From Mytilisepta virgata (taxonomy: Eukaryota; Mollusca; Bivalvia; Mytilida; Mytilidae): 64,000 bases of DNA. Positions 1 through 13,190 of this stretch are shown here, piece by piece. Location: assembly GCA_028015205.1 (NCBI GenBank), contig JAPWFG010000023.1, positions 2,170,001 to 2,234,000 on the forward strand. The letters are read 5' to 3'. A program made the translations under genes and the position numbers. Under the pieces are notes generated by a model. That model was not told the DNA's origin and did no database searches. It worked only from the letters and a program-made list of their open reading frames with translations. The number at the start of each line of letters is the position of its first letter. Position 1 is the stretch's first letter.

Positions 1-352
1 TTGTTTTATTCATATTTACAAGTTTTACACAGACATTCCGAAGACACTATTTTATTTGTTCATAACTGGAAAAGGTCTGATATAGGCTAATTTGTGACTT
101 TAGTCCTTTGTTATAACACTGAGACCAAATAAAATTCAAATATGTTTTTGCCACACTCTCACACTAAATACCACATTTGAATAGCAATATGTTAGAACTG
201 AATTCAAAAACCTGAAGTGTGTTAGTTTGTCAGACAAGTGAATGGATACGGTGACAATCATAATATTCCTGAACTATATTAGAAGTGCAGGGAAAAAGAC
301 AAAAGTTTTTAAAGCAACTTTATTATGCTATTATTACAAACAAATAAACAAA

Positions 353-408
<56 letters not shown>

Positions 409-1180
409 TTCAGACTTATAGGCCGTGTTCACATTGAGCCCTTAAGAAGTTAAGATGACAGGAGTAGGGACATATTTTCCTGTATTTGTTAACTTTGAAT
501 TTTGACCGTTACTATAAATGATGTAATTTGATAAATCTGCATATTAGTAAACAATTCAATGCTAATTCATTCATTAGTTTACCCATAAAAGTCGTTAATA
601 AAGTGGTCTTAATAAGTGATTGTCAAAGATTGTGAATCCTTTTTCCCCTCAATTTTCATGATGAATACTCAGTACCATGGTACACTTACAACATATAAAG
701 ATATATAAACTTGCTTAATGCTACATAAGTTTGGGTTCTGAGTGTCCTTCATGTTGACCTACTTAGATAAAACCCCAAAAGTATATCTAAATATCCACAG
801 TATTTTTAGTAACTTCGACTCAGGCAGACATGCTGATTAAGCTAACCATTTCATCGGATATAATTTTGAAGGAATCATTGCTCAAATATTTTAGGCAAGA
901 CTTAAACTATCCTATGTAAAGATAAGTTGATTTTTATGGGCGGGGGGGGGGGGGGGGGTAGGATGATATGTGTGATCCTGCCTATTGTTTTTCGCCAAAA
1001 CTTAGGACCTGGATTTTTTTTTCGTCCACTATCACGGCGTTCACGTCCGCATCCACAGCCAGTTCTCTGCACGTTGAAGAGACTGACCATGTGACATAAG
1101 ATGGAGGTCACATGACCCATATTACACGGTTGACTGGCTTTTAAGTTTTATGTAAAAAATCAGTTTTAATATACAAAGTT
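1..1180. other. No gene seen; poly-T and poly-G tracts
   Basis: AT-rich sequence with a run of 48 T (356-403) and of 17 G (942-958). A minus-strand open frame across the G run starts in low-complexity sequence and has no recognisable content. Confidence 0.6.
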
Positions 1181-1760
1181 ACCTACAATTATATTACTTG
1201 GTGTGAGGGTGCATCTCGAGGAGTAACACAGCCTCCCACCAAAATTAGATCACTCTGTCCTACTTATAGCACTTCATTGACCTAGGTTAATTTTTACGTC
1301 AGAGTCCAGTTCTCCGATACCAAGGGACCTACAATCACATTACTTGGTGTGAGGGTGCATCTCGGGAGTAACACAGCCTTTCACCAAAATTAGGTCACCC
1401 TTACCTACTTATCACACTTCATTGACTTAAGTTTTATGTAAGATTTATATTACTTGGTGTGAGGATGCATCTGACTTACATATCGTGCTTCATTGACATA
1501 GGTTAAGTTTTACGTATGAGTTCAGTTCTCCGATACCAAGTGACCTACAATAATATAACTTGGTGTCAGGTTACACCTCGGGGAGCAACACAGCTTCCAT
1601 CAAAATTAGGTCACTCTGACCTTCTTATTTCACTTCATTGCCTTAGGTTAAGTTTTACGTCAGAGTTCAGTTCTACGATACCAAGCGACCTTCAATCATA
1701 GTACTTGCTGTAAGGGTGCATCTCGGGGAGCTTCAAAGCCACACACCAAAATTAGTAGGG
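1180..1760. repeat. Degenerate tandem repeat, unit about 145 bp
   Basis: Five partial or full units each contain a variant of TTACTTGGTGTGAGGGTGCA and a later GTTCTCCGATACCAAG, at about 1194, 1341, 1451, 1558 and 1701. Two units are shortened to about 110 bp. Confidence 0.8.
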
Positions 1761-1959
1761 GAACTAGGCAAACTTTGTAATTGTAGATTTCTGGTTTATA
1801 TTCATTTATATCTCCTGATTCCTGATGTCATGCATTTTTTTTCATGCCAAATGTGATCCTGGCTGTTTATTTTGCCAAAATTCTTGCCCTGTCTTGCTAT
1901 TTAAAATTTCAAATGGTTGCTCTGTAAGTTCTGCCATGGTGATCATATTGGTCAAGCCT

Positions 1960-2440
1960 AACACTCTTCTAAAAGACTACGATCTAAGATTGCTCACAAG
2001 TTTGGTTCCAACTGACTTGGTTATATATATAGTGTCTTGGAAGATGTGGGATAAAGGAATTTTCAAACCATGCCAAACGCGTACTATGTTTAAATATGTT
2101 TGCCTGTGGAACCCATGATTTTTAAAAAATATAATTCTGAAAATGGACCATCCAAGCACCATTCTGTCCAGTATGGTTTAAATTTGCTTAATATTTTTAT
2201 GGAAGTTCTTTAAATTAATTTTCTTAAAGGGAAACAAGTAATAATCTAGTTAGCTGTGGAGTGGATATTTGTTGAAGATCTGGACAAAGGATATAATTCT
2301 GAAATTGGAAAACCTAAGGACCACTCAGCTTAGTTTTGTTCCAATTGGCCGTATGGTTTCAAAGAAGATCTATGAAAATGTTTAAAGACGACGACAAATA
2401 ACAAGTGATTACAATTAAGTGCTTAACTCACTATCAAACA
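1960..2440 (+). mobile_element. Decayed copy of repeat family A
   Basis: Carries eroded family-A phrases: GGTTCCAACTG, GGACCACTCAG, TTCCAATTGGCCGTATGG, GAAGATC and a closing GACGACGAC before CTCAC. No intact hairpin ends. Confidence 0.45.
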
Positions 2441-4805
2441 TTTTTCTTAGTTGATTTTTCATCATTACTACGCTGTAATCAATGAAACTTCATGGCAGTA
2501 AAACAACTCATTATGTTAACATCATTTAATAAGTCATAATAAGTATCAGTCCTACAAAGACACAATATTAAATGTATAAATAAATTTACATGAAATGATC
2601 TTATAAAAATTACATGTAGCAAATAATATAAACATTACATATGCGTCACTAAAACAACTATTAATTAGCGTGAAATTATCATCGATTTAATTAACAGTTT
2701 ATCGGTTCCTTGAGTCAACATAAAGTGTTTTTGTTTCTAAACTACAATTAAAATAGACTAAAAAACTAAAAACTTAAGAAATAAATTTGAATACAAAGTG
2801 CGTAATACAATCCATCATGAAGTACGAAAAATATAAACAAACACAAATATTTTGTTTGATTTGATTGAAATAATTACTCAGTTATTTTGATTGTTCCACA
2901 TCAGTTACCATTATAGCATAAAATAAACTACATCATAATCAATATGACCCATATGTCAAACACAATCATACCCACAGCGTATGGTACATTGGCTGTTAAA
3001 AATAACTGTTCTTCTTTAAATATATCAAAATTCTGTTTTCCTGTTTAAATAATTAAAACAAAATCTTCAATAAAAACCAAACATAACTGTTTTCTATTTA
3101 AACACATAGCTGATAAAATGATACAATAGAAATACTTAAACTTTCATAACAATTTGTTATCAACAAATGTACAAGCATTCATTTACAACTGGCCGGATGT
3201 TTACAACAATCAGCTGATGCACGTCACTGCCATCGTGATGTATCACATTCCTAACATACCATAGTTCAGAGAAGGTTTCAGTGTTATCACATGTTGTGTG
3301 TGTGAAATTGGATTACATTAATCATTATCAACACTAGCTAAAAAAAATATTATAAATAATTATTTCCAAATTATGATTCCATTCTAATTCTCGAATATCG
3401 TCTGCAAGTTTCATATTTCATAATCTACATGCTTAAGCAATTAAAATCAGCATACAAGATAAAAACTGTTTGTTTACATGGAACCTTATCCCAAGAAGCT
3501 AATACATGAACACATTCTATAAAATCTTATCATATACGATTTTAACACATTTATTGAAACAATTTATATATAAAACTATAACCTTAAAAACATTATTACA
3601 AAACAAAATAGTGCAATTTGACGTTCAAATTACTATTTTACATATATTTGATCACAGTGCAATTTTTGTTCTCGGCAAAATTATGGAGTCTGCCTACTTA
3701 TTAAATTTCTACTTTGCCTCAATAAAAAATGAAACGCTTGTTCCTTCAAGTTTTCTCTTTGAATTTCTTGGTGAAATATCCAATTCAAAAAATTATTTCT
3801 AGAAGTTACTGTGGACAGGTATCACTCCTCACTTTGAGAGAGAATCTAAATACATCAGTTCATCCATTGACCCTTGACCTGTACCAAGTCCAGAGCAAGA
3901 GTCGCAAATTGACATGTTCAAGTTATTTGCCGTTTGTTGGCTTTTTGTCTCCTTTGTCAGCATCACGAATTATATACAGTGTAATAAAAATCTCCACTAT
4001 CGACGGACGTTATTGAATTTTAAACCGCCTCCACCCTAGCCTACATTTTGTAAACTCGTCAAAAATATTGACAATTATGGATGATCCCTTACTTTTTCTT
4101 TTTACCACAATTTTAATAAAGTAAATTCCTCAATAATTTTTTTATGATTTTCTGTTACACTATTTTACCAGCATGGTAGACAACTCTTACAGACTGTTCA
4201 AAATACATGTTAGATAGATAAAATAAATGGATACGTTATCTTACATCTTTATGACAATTCACATACTCAAAAAACTATGATACCGAAAAGCATAATCATT
4301 ACTGACCATAAACAGAGTGTTAATATACAGATTTGTGTTGCCTACTTGAAGTGTTGCATCATGTACAAAAATAAAAGTGAACCTGCAATATACATGTTGA
4401 GTGACAACTGTAAAGATTCCATACATTTTCCTGGTCATATTAACACATACACCACTTTATAATTTCTTTTTTGACACACAAACTTGTTTCCCACTTTCAT
4501 TGTTTGAGAAACTACGACCTGCAGCTGTTAGAACCTTAGCTAGTTTTACTGTTAAAACAATGACAAAATCCCAATCGACCAACACCACCCACATTCTGAC
4601 CCAACTATCAGAATCATGTACCGTCTAACAAAATATTTCAGTTATAGCAAGCAGTCACCTTGTTGGTAACAGACATACTGGCCATTGGCTTTATAGTATA
4701 TTTTACATAGTCACTAGAATGTCAGCCGGAGTGGATAGATAAGTGGGTGGTTTGGGTACCAATAAAACTAGTTTAAACCCACCACTGTTTAGTATCTGTA
4801 CTAAG
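2441..4805. other. No gene or clear repeat seen
   Basis: AT-rich unique-looking sequence. Open frames of up to about 98 codons (3506-3802, 3729-4016) have no domain pattern, biased composition and no convincing splice context. Confidence 0.5.
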
Positions 4806-6690
4806 TCTGACTACTTTCACTCTCTGTTGTGTTTAAATTTGTGTTTTATGCTCTTTTATATTTTGTCTGGGGTTCTGTGTGTTGGGTTGAGTTGACTACT
4901 CTCTCTGTGTTATGTTTTGTCTGGGTTCGTTCTGTTGGGTTGGGTTGACTACTCTGACTCTCTGTTGTGTTTAAATTTGTGTTTTGTGCTTTTTTATGTT
5001 ATGTTTTGTCCGGGGTTCTGTCTGTTGGGTTGGGTTGACTACTCTGATTCTCTGTGTTATGTTTTGTCCGGGGTTCGTTCTGTTGGGTTGGGTTGACTAC
5101 TCTGACTCTCTGTTGTGTTTAAATTTGTGTTTTGTGCTCTTTTATGTTATGTGTTGTCTGGGGTTCTGTCTGTTGGGTTGGGTTAACTACTCTGACTCTA
5201 TGTTGTGTTTAAATTTGTGTTTTGTGTTCTTTTATGTAATGTTTTGTCCAGGGTTCTGTCTGTTGGGTTGGGTTGACTACTGTGATTCTCTGTGTTATGT
5301 TTTGTCCGGGGTTCGTTCTGTTGGGTTGGGTTGACTACTCTGACTCTCTGTTGTGTTTAAATTTGTGTTTTGTGCTCTTTTATGTTATGTGTTGTCTGGG
5401 GTTCTGTCTGTTGGGTTGGGTTAACTACTCTGACTCTATGTTGTGTTTAAATTTGTGTTTTGTGTTCTTTTATGTAATGTCTTGTCCAGGGTTCTGTCTG
5501 TTGGGTTGGGTTGACTACTGTGATTCTCTGTGTTGTTTTGTCTGGGGTTCGTTCTGTTGGGTTGGGTTGACTACTCTGACTCTCTGTTGTGTTTAAATTT
5601 GTGTTTTGTGCTCTTTTATGTTATGTGTTGTCTGGGGTTCTGTCTGTTGGGTTGGGTTAACTACTCTGACTCTATGTTGTGTTTAAATTTGTGTTTTGTG
5701 TTCTTTTATGTAATGTTTTGTCCAGGGTTCTGTCTGTTGGGTTGGGTTGACTACTCTGATTCTCTGTGTTATGTTTTGTCTGGGGTTCGTTCTGTTGGGT
5801 TGGGTTGACTACTCTGACTCTCTGTTGTGTTTAAATTTGTGTTTTGTGCTCTTTTATGTTATGTGTTGTCTGGGGTTCTGTCTGTTGGGTTGCGTTAACT
5901 ACTCTGACTATGTTGTGTTTAAATTTGTGTTTTGTGCTCTTTTATGTTATGTGTTGTCTGGGGTTCTGTCTGTTGGGTTGGGTTAACTACTCTAACTCTA
6001 TGTTGTGTTTAAATTTGTGTTTTGTGTTCTTTTATGTAATGTTTTGTCCAGGGTTCTGTCTGTTGGGTTGGGTTGACTACTCCGACTGTCTGTTGTGTTT
6101 AAATTTGTGTTTTGTGCTATTTTATGTTATGTTTTGTCCGGGGTTCTGCCTGATGGGTTGTGTTGACTACTCTGATTCTGTGTATTATGTTTTGTCTGAG
6201 GTTCTGTCTGTCGGGTTGGGTTGACTACTCTCTCTGTTGTGCTTAAATTTTTGTTTTGTGCTCTTTTATGTTATTTTTTGTCTGGGGTTCTGTTTGTTGG
6301 GTTGGGTTGACTACTCTGGTTCTCTGTGTTATGTTTTGTCTGGGGTTCCGTTTGTTGGGTTGGGTTGACTACTCTGATTCTCTGTTGTGTTTAAATTTGT
6401 GTTTTGTGCTCTTTTATATTTTGTCCGGGGTTCTGTCTGTTGGGTTGGGTTGACCACTCTGATTCTCTGTGTTATGTTTTGTCTAGGGTTCTGCCTGATG
6501 GGTTGGGTTGACCACTCTGATTCTCTGTGTTATGTTTTGTCTGGGGTTCTGCCTGATGGGTTGGGTTGACCACTCTGATTCTCTGTGTTATGTTTTGTCT
6601 GGGGTTCTGCCTGATGGGTTGGGTTGACCACTCTGATTCTCTGTGTTATGTTTTGTCTGGGGTTGTATGTTTGGTTGGGTTGATTGATTG
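4806..6690. repeat. Minisatellite with about 236-bp higher-order period
   Basis: Repeats built on GTTGGGTTGGGTTGACTAC followed by CTCTGTGTTATG or TTAAATTTGTGTTTTGTG spacers. Subunits of about 57, 90 and 92 bp combine into a three-part higher-order unit (cores near 5084, 5320, 5555, 5797). The 3' end (6440-6660) is a simpler run of about 58-bp units with CCTGATGGGTTGGG. Confidence 0.92.
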
Positions 6691-8021
6691 GTCATTACTA
6701 ACATTTCCTGTTATCCATGATTTGCAGGGTAGAACCTTAAATATTTATATTTATATTATTAATTGGTTATTTGTTATTGTCCTTGTTTATTCTATTCTTG
6801 TTTCAAACTATCAAAACAAATGTGGACACCAAGAATGTTTCACCCACATAATAGATTTGGCTTTGAAACTTTGTTGAAAGTGACAGATCTTGGTCAATCT
6901 ACAGTGTACCTACCAAATATATCAATCATTGCAACTAATCTGATTTATACACTATCTTACATTATTTTTAATTAATAGTGTTGAGTTGTCATAGTAAATT
7001 TACCTTATCTGAAAGACCTAACCCAACAACTGAAGTGTGAAAATGGGGCCAATGAATTATGAGATCTAGCAAATGGACATTTCATCACAAGGACCACAAC
7101 TTATCTAATATTATTGACCTTTCACCTGTAGTTTCTGAAAGGCTGGACATTATTTAAAGGTTATAAAGACATTAACATATTACAACAAGTCCATATATTG
7201 TAGATCTGGCTTATATAGTCCCTGAGGAACAAAATATGTAATAAAAAAATTATAACATGATCATGGGGAAGTGCAAAAATGAGATCAAAGTCGCATAACA
7301 TGCAGACAGAAATTCCCCTAATCCATATACCACATACTGTTCACATGTCATGTATAGTTTATGAGGAACAGACAAAATTCTGAAAACTTAAGCCGACTTT
7401 TGGTGCCTGAAAATGAAGTCAGAACTATAAAACAATGTTAAATATCAGTCATAAATATATATTCCTTACAATGATCCACAAGCCAAATATTGCTCACCTC
7501 ATGCAAACACTAAACATTTTAACCTGTGGAGTATGAAAATGAGGTAAAGGTCATATGACATTTGTTAGACAACCATGTATTGCTTACAACAAAACTACAT
7601 ACCAACACCTGATGAAAAATGTGCGTGTAAGGTCAAGGTCGGTGGCTGACAATTTATTATCATATTACCCTTTATTCAAATTTTGATACCCTATGTAAAA
7701 GACATGAGGTAATTTACTACAATTTTCTCTTGTCATTTGCAACTAAAACAAATATTACCTATATCTGGCTTTATACATGACTTTTGTCATGAATGGGACA
7801 AAAATTGATATAGGGTATGGTATTTTTTGTGCAGAGCTCTGTCTGTTGGGCTGCTTTGATTGATTGGTATGTCACTGTTGACCTTTCCTATTATCCATTT
7901 TGTTGCATATTAATGAACTGGTTGCTAAAAGATGGAGCTAATCATACATGCTGATGTAAAAAAAATTGGTGTTTCTGCTTCTGATGCAGGTAAGATAATA
8001 TAAGGTATATAACCAAAGAAA
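6691..8021. repeat. Decayed tandem array and flanks; no gene
   Basis: Between about 7060 and 7700 variants of GAAAATGAGGTCAAGGTCAT recur roughly every 100-160 bp, a degraded relative of the arrays at 42.5-44.3 and 52.3-53.2 kb. At 7838-7910 a single monomer (CTCTGTCTGTTGGG plus TTGATTGATTGGT) matches the 3' edge of the preceding minisatellite. Confidence 0.5.
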
Positions 8022-8984
8022 ATACCTCCATATACATAATATACAGTCATAACTAAATACCTCCATATACATAATATACAGTCATATACTAAATACAAAC
8101 ACCATATACATAATATACAGTCATATACTAAATACAAACACCATATACATAATATACAGTCATATACTAAATACAAACACCATATACATAATATACAGTC
8201 ATATACTAAATACAAACATATACATAATATACAGTCATAACTAAATACCTCCATATACATAATATACAGTCATATACTAAATACAAACACCATATACATA
8301 ATATACAGTCATATACTAAATACAAACATATACATAATATACAGATATATAATGAATACAAACACCATATACATAATATACAGTCATATACTAAATACAA
8401 ACACCAGATACATGATATACAGTCATATACTATATACAAACACCACATACATAATATACAGTCATATACTAAATACAAACACCATATACATAATATACAG
8501 TCATATACTAAATACAAACCCCATATACATAATATACAGTCATATACTAAATACAAACTCCATATACATAATATACAGTCATATACTAAATACAAACACC
8601 ATATACATAATATACAGTCATATACTAAATACAAAAAAAATATACATAATATACAGTGATATACTAAATACAAACACCATATACATATTATACAATCATA
8701 TACTAAATACAAAAATATACATAATATACAGATATATAATGAATACAAACACCATATACATAATATACAGTCATATACTAAATACAAACACCAGATACAT
8801 GATATACAGTCATATACTATATACAAACACCACATACATAATATACAGTCATATACTAAATACAAACACCATATACATAATATAGTCATATACTAAATAC
8901 AAAAAAAATATACATAATATACAGTCATATACTAAATACAAACACCATATACATAATATACAGTCATATACTAAATACAAACAT
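8022..8984. repeat. 39-bp minisatellite with a 387-bp higher-order duplication
   Basis: About 24 units of the form CATATACATAATATACAGTC + ATATACTAAATACAAACAC. The unit is 13 codons long, so both strands stay open for about 180-230 codons; this is a by-product. A block with variants GATATATAATGAAT and CCAGATACATGATA occurs at 8344 and again at 8731. Confidence 0.95.
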
Positions 8985-9602
8985 ATTTCTAAAGTGAAAA
9001 GTTGTATATAATAAAAAGCATAATAATGGGCTTTGCTCAGTCAAGCATGATACGACTGCAGAATTTTGATAGATGAATAAAAAATTAGTTCACTGTTGAC
9101 AAATGATAAAAAAAATATTTAATTTTGCAACACTGCTAAAAAACTTTCATCCCCTTCATCACTGTATTTTCAATGATGGTAAAAAAGACATCTGTTGACA
9201 TATACCACTTGCCAAAAAAGTTAAAACAAGATGCTCAGAGGGCTCGAATTTTCCCGTTATATAAAGTTAATCGTGAAAGTGATTTTCTCCGAAAAAGAAG
9301 AGGAATTGTTTATAAACATTCTTCAACCAATTTTAAATGACAAATGAATTTGAATAATTTTTATAACTTCCATTTGTATTATATTTTGGGTATATGACTT
9401 TTCTGATAAGAAACGCGAATAGTCTTCATTGTAACTGTTAACGTCAATCTAATTGTTAACACTATTTCATTGTTAACATCAATCTACTGTTAACTTTGTA
9501 TAGTCAATAAACATTGTACCTCGGACGATATGCAACAGCAGTGAAAGTGCTAGTACAGTAAATGTTGTGAAATCAACCGATTTATTCTTTTTTCACTTTG
9601 TT

Positions 9603-9605
<3 letters not shown>
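8985..9605. other. No gene seen
   Basis: AT-rich spacer between the 39-bp minisatellite and an AT microsatellite. A short cluster of TGTTAAC words occurs at 9430-9500. Confidence 0.5.

Positions 9606-9655
<50 letters not shown>
9606..9655. repeat. (AT)n microsatellite
   Basis: About 25 uninterrupted TA dinucleotides touching the left end of the foldback element. Confidence 0.97.
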
Positions 9656-9657
<2 letters not shown>

Positions 9658-9725
9658 TCTAAAGATTTGCACAACGGTACTGATATAAGATGGTAATATA
9701 TGAAGATGATGTTATAAAATCGTGT

Positions 9726-12149
9726 AATAAAATGCTCCGCTGGGCGCAGCTAGATACGACCGCAGATGTCAAACCCTGAATAGTTGGGGTAATTATGAAC
9801 ACAACATTCAAGCTTGATACAATACTGAATTTGGATTGTGAATAAATATTTGACACAGCATAGGTTTCTGACACAGAATGAATGTTGTCTAAGAACTTAA
9901 AATTTTTTAATTTACCTATTCAAACCATATCAGTATTATTTGTTTTTATATATAAATCAGAAATAACCAATTTAAAATTTAAAATTGGGCACACATATCA
10001 ATTTCTTGCTATTGCGCAATACTGTGCAATTGAAAATCTCTTCAAATATTTGACACATAATAGGTTTCTGACACAGAATAACTGAAATCAAAGAACTTAG
10101 AATTGGTCATATGATTTGAATTTATATTCAATTTTTTGCTTCTTGTGCAATACAATATGCTGTGGAGAATTGCCCCCCCCCCAAAAAAAAAATAATAATT
10201 TACCCCTTTTTTTAGCTTTTGTGCAATACACTATGAAGTTGCACATTGACCCCTACCTCCCAAAAAAAAACAAAAAACAATAAAATTTATTGTAACCCCC
10301 CCCCCTTTTTCTGCTAAAAAAATTTGAAATTTTCTTTTTAATTTATGAAATATGAAATGAGAAAAAAATTACCCCCTCCCCAATTTCTCATTTTACCCCC
10401 CCCCTCTAAATTTTGTTTTCAACCCCCCCCCCCATTTCTTTATACTTTGCAACCATAACAGCCCATTTAAATACACCATAACATATTAAAATAGAAAATG
10501 ACATCATAGTCATGGAATTTGTTAATAATAAGGTTTTGATAGCAGAGCACACATATCAATTTCTTGCTATTGCACAATACTGTGCAATTGAAAATTTCTT
10601 CAAATATTTGACACATAATAGGTTTCTGACACAGATATAACTGAAATAAAGAACTTAGAATTGGTCATTTGATTTGAATTTATATTCAATTTTTTGCTTC
10701 TTGTGCAATACAATATGCTGTGGAGAATTTCCCCCCCCCCCCCCCCCCAAATAAAATTTACCCCTTTTTTAGCTTTAATTTTGGACCCCGATTTGGACCA
10801 ACTTGAAAACTGGGCCCATAATAAAAAAAAACTAAGTACATGTTTAGATTCAGCATATCAAAGAACCCAAAGAATTCAATTTTTGTTAAAATCAAACTAA
10901 GTTTAATTTTGGACCCTTTGGACCTTAATGTAGACCAATTTGAAAACGGGACCAAAAATTAAGAATCTAAATGCACGGTTAGATTCGGCATATCAAAGAA
11001 CCCCAATAAGTCAATTTTCGATGAAATCAAACAAAGTTTAATTTTGGACCCCGATTTGGACCAACTTGAAAACTGGGCCCATAATAAAAAAACTAAGTAC
11101 ATGTTTAGATTCAGCATATCAAAGAACCCCAAGAATTCAATTTTTGTTAAAATCAAACTAAGTTTAATTTTGGACCCTTTGGACCTTAATGTAGACCAAT
11201 TTGAAAACGGGACCAAAAATTAAGAATCTAAATGCACAGTTAGATTCGGCATATCAAAGAACCCCAATACTTCAATTTTCGATGAAATCAAACAAAGTTT
11301 AATTTTGGACCCCGATTTGGACCAACTTGAAAACTGGGCCCATAATAAAAAAACTAAGTACATGTTTAGATTCAGCATATCAAAGAACCCAAAGAATTTA
11401 ATTCAATTTTTGTTAAAATCAAACTAAGTTTAATTTTGGACCCTTTGGACCTTATTGTAGACCAATTTGAAAACGGGACCAAAAATTAAGAATCTAAAAG
11501 CACGGTTAGATTCGGCATATCAAAGAACCCCAATAGTTCAATTTTCGATGAAATCAAACAAAGTTTAATTTTGGACCCTTTTGGCCCCTAATTCCTAAAA
11601 TGTTGGGACCAAAACTCCAAAAATCAATCCCAACCTTCCTTTTGTGGTCATCAACCTTGTGTTTAAATTTCATAGATTTCTATTTACTTATACTAAAGTT
11701 ATTGTGCAAAAACCAAGAAAAATGCTTATTTGGGCCCTTTTTTAGCCCCTACTTCCTAAACTGTTGGGACCAAAACTCCCAAAAACAATCCCAACCTTCC
11801 TTTTGTGGTCATAAACCTTGTGTTAAAATTTCATAGATTTCTATTTACTTATACTAGAGTTATTGTGCGAAAACCAAGAAAAATGCTTATTGGGCCCTTT
11901 TTTGGCCCCTGATTCTTAAACTGTTGGGACCAAAACTCCCAAAATCAATCCCAACCTTCCTTTTGTGGTCATAAACCTTGTGTTTAAATTTCATAGATTT
12001 CTATTAACTTATACTAAAGTTATAGTGCGAAAACCAAATGTCTTCGGACGACGACGCAGACGACGGACGACGACGCAGACGACGACGACGACGACGACGC
12101 CAACGTCATACCAATATACGACCGCAAAAATTTTGCGGTCGTATAAAAA
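9726..12149 (+). mobile_element. Family F non-autonomous element, copy 1
   Basis: Begins AATAAAATGCTCCGCTGGG with a GC-rich 5' fold and the motif ATACGACCGCA, and ends with the perfect palindrome at 12116-12144 (14-bp arms ATACGACCGCAAAA) followed by an A-run. Inside are tandem units: TTTAATTTTGGACCC / GACCAATTTGAAAACGGGA about every 240 bp at 10.77-11.58 kb, and three units of about 180 bp around TGTTGGGACCAAAACTCC at 11.60-12.03 kb. A GACGACGAC microsatellite (12050-12100) precedes the palindrome. Copy 2 is at 23.9-25.3 kb. Confidence 0.82.
12116..12144. repeat. Perfect 29-bp palindrome at 3' end of family F
   Basis: 14-bp arms around a single A; the arm repeats the 5' motif ATACGACCGCA of the same element. 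Confidence 0.95.
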
Positions 12150-12229
12150 ACACAATTTTATAACATCATCTTCGTATATTAATTACCATCTTATATTAGT
12201 ACCATTGTGCAAATCTTTAGACTTATATA

Positions 12230-12680
12230 ATTTTTTCCTTATCTGCGCAGTATCGTCTATTCTAGACAATCCGGTACATATTAAATTTGCTGGTTGGTCT
12301 TTTTTATATATATAAATAGTTTATAAAAACCATGACAAAGAATAAAATTTTCAAGAGGTTGGAGAACCAACCTTTTTGAGCAAATAGGGGCTGTTTTACA
12401 ATACATTAAACTAGAATCTCCAAGAAGCCACTATATCTTTTGTATTGAACATTTATGTAAATCTGAGTAATCTAACTGGATCAAAGCGTTTTCTTCCTTT
12501 TTTGGCAAGGATTAAAACATAACAGACATTGTAAAAATCAGAAGAAAAATAAAGTAATTACACTGGCAAACAAAATGTATTTAAAAAGGCTTTGTAGGCC
12601 TGACAAAAATAACGAGATGGGCCTGATTATGCAAAATTATTCCAAACCTGAATTTCTTATGGGGACATATAAGGTAAAGA
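12230..12680. other. No gene; eroded family A 5' end
   Basis: Contains CTAGAATCTCCAAGAAGCC (about 12411), resembling the family-A 5' hairpin. An open frame from 12575 runs into the following MITE and has no domain pattern. Confidence 0.4.
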
Positions 12681-12682
12681 TA

Positions 12683-13190
12683 CAGTCGAACATTGGTGGT
12701 TTGAACTCGGATCCCTCGAACACCACCCATGGCTCCAAAAGTCCCGTCAATTTTCCCATTATTTTCATGTTGAAAAAGCTCTGGTTTCTCTTCAACACCA
12801 TCTTCTCAAAAAGTCAAACAAAAATGCTGTTCCTAACAATTACAAAATAGTGTATTTTTACCACTGAAAACTCGAACTCGATAATTAAATTGACATTCTT
12901 GTTGCCTGATACTTAAGGTATGCATCTAATAATCATAAGTTATGATAGATGAATCTGACAGGTAAATATTTACTGTTCAACGTAATTAAGATGTCAGATA
13001 ACTACTGATTATTGATTAACCTGTTAATTTTAATTTAGAAATATTTCTTGGTTATGATTAGCTATGCCAACTCGTATTCTGATGGTTCTGGCAATTTTTC
13101 ATACCCGAACAAATTTTGGTAACTCGAACTACCAATAACTCAAACAGAATTCGAGGGTCCCTTTGAGTTCGAGCCATCAAAGTTCTACTG
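12683..13190. mobile_element. MITE with pogo/Tigger-like ends
   Basis: Starts CAGTCGAACATTGGTGGTTT and ends with the inverted counterpart AGCCATCAAAGTTCTACTG. Inverted ends of about 40 bp including TCGAACTC / GAGTTCGA and CCCTCGAA / TTCGAGGG, flanked by TA at 12681-12682 and 13191-13192, the usual target duplication of Tc1/mariner/pogo elements. The 508-bp length excludes an intact transposase. Confidence 0.82.

Larger units (their letters stand above)
9651..12229. mobile_element. Foldback element with 75-80 bp terminal inverted repeats
   Basis: 9651-9725 (ATATAAGTCTAAAGATTTGC...) is the reverse complement, with a few changes, of 12150-12229 (...GCAAATCTTTAGACTTATAT). The 2.4-kb interior belongs to a separate repeat (family F). 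No transposase frame is present. Confidence 0.85.

Noticed and set aside
3506..4016. Two overlapping plus-strand frames of 95-98 codons
   Set aside because: Low-complexity, Ile/Leu/Phe-rich translation from AT-rich DNA, no domain and no splice support.
4984..6569. Series of overlapping plus-strand open frames rich in Cys, Leu, Gly and Trp
   Set aside because: They follow the minisatellite unit, shift frame from unit to unit and have no start or splice context. They are by-products of the repeat.
8206..8889. 177- and 227-codon open frames on opposite strands
   Set aside because: Both come from a 39-bp tandem unit with no stop codon; identical 13-residue repeats on both strands argue against a gene.
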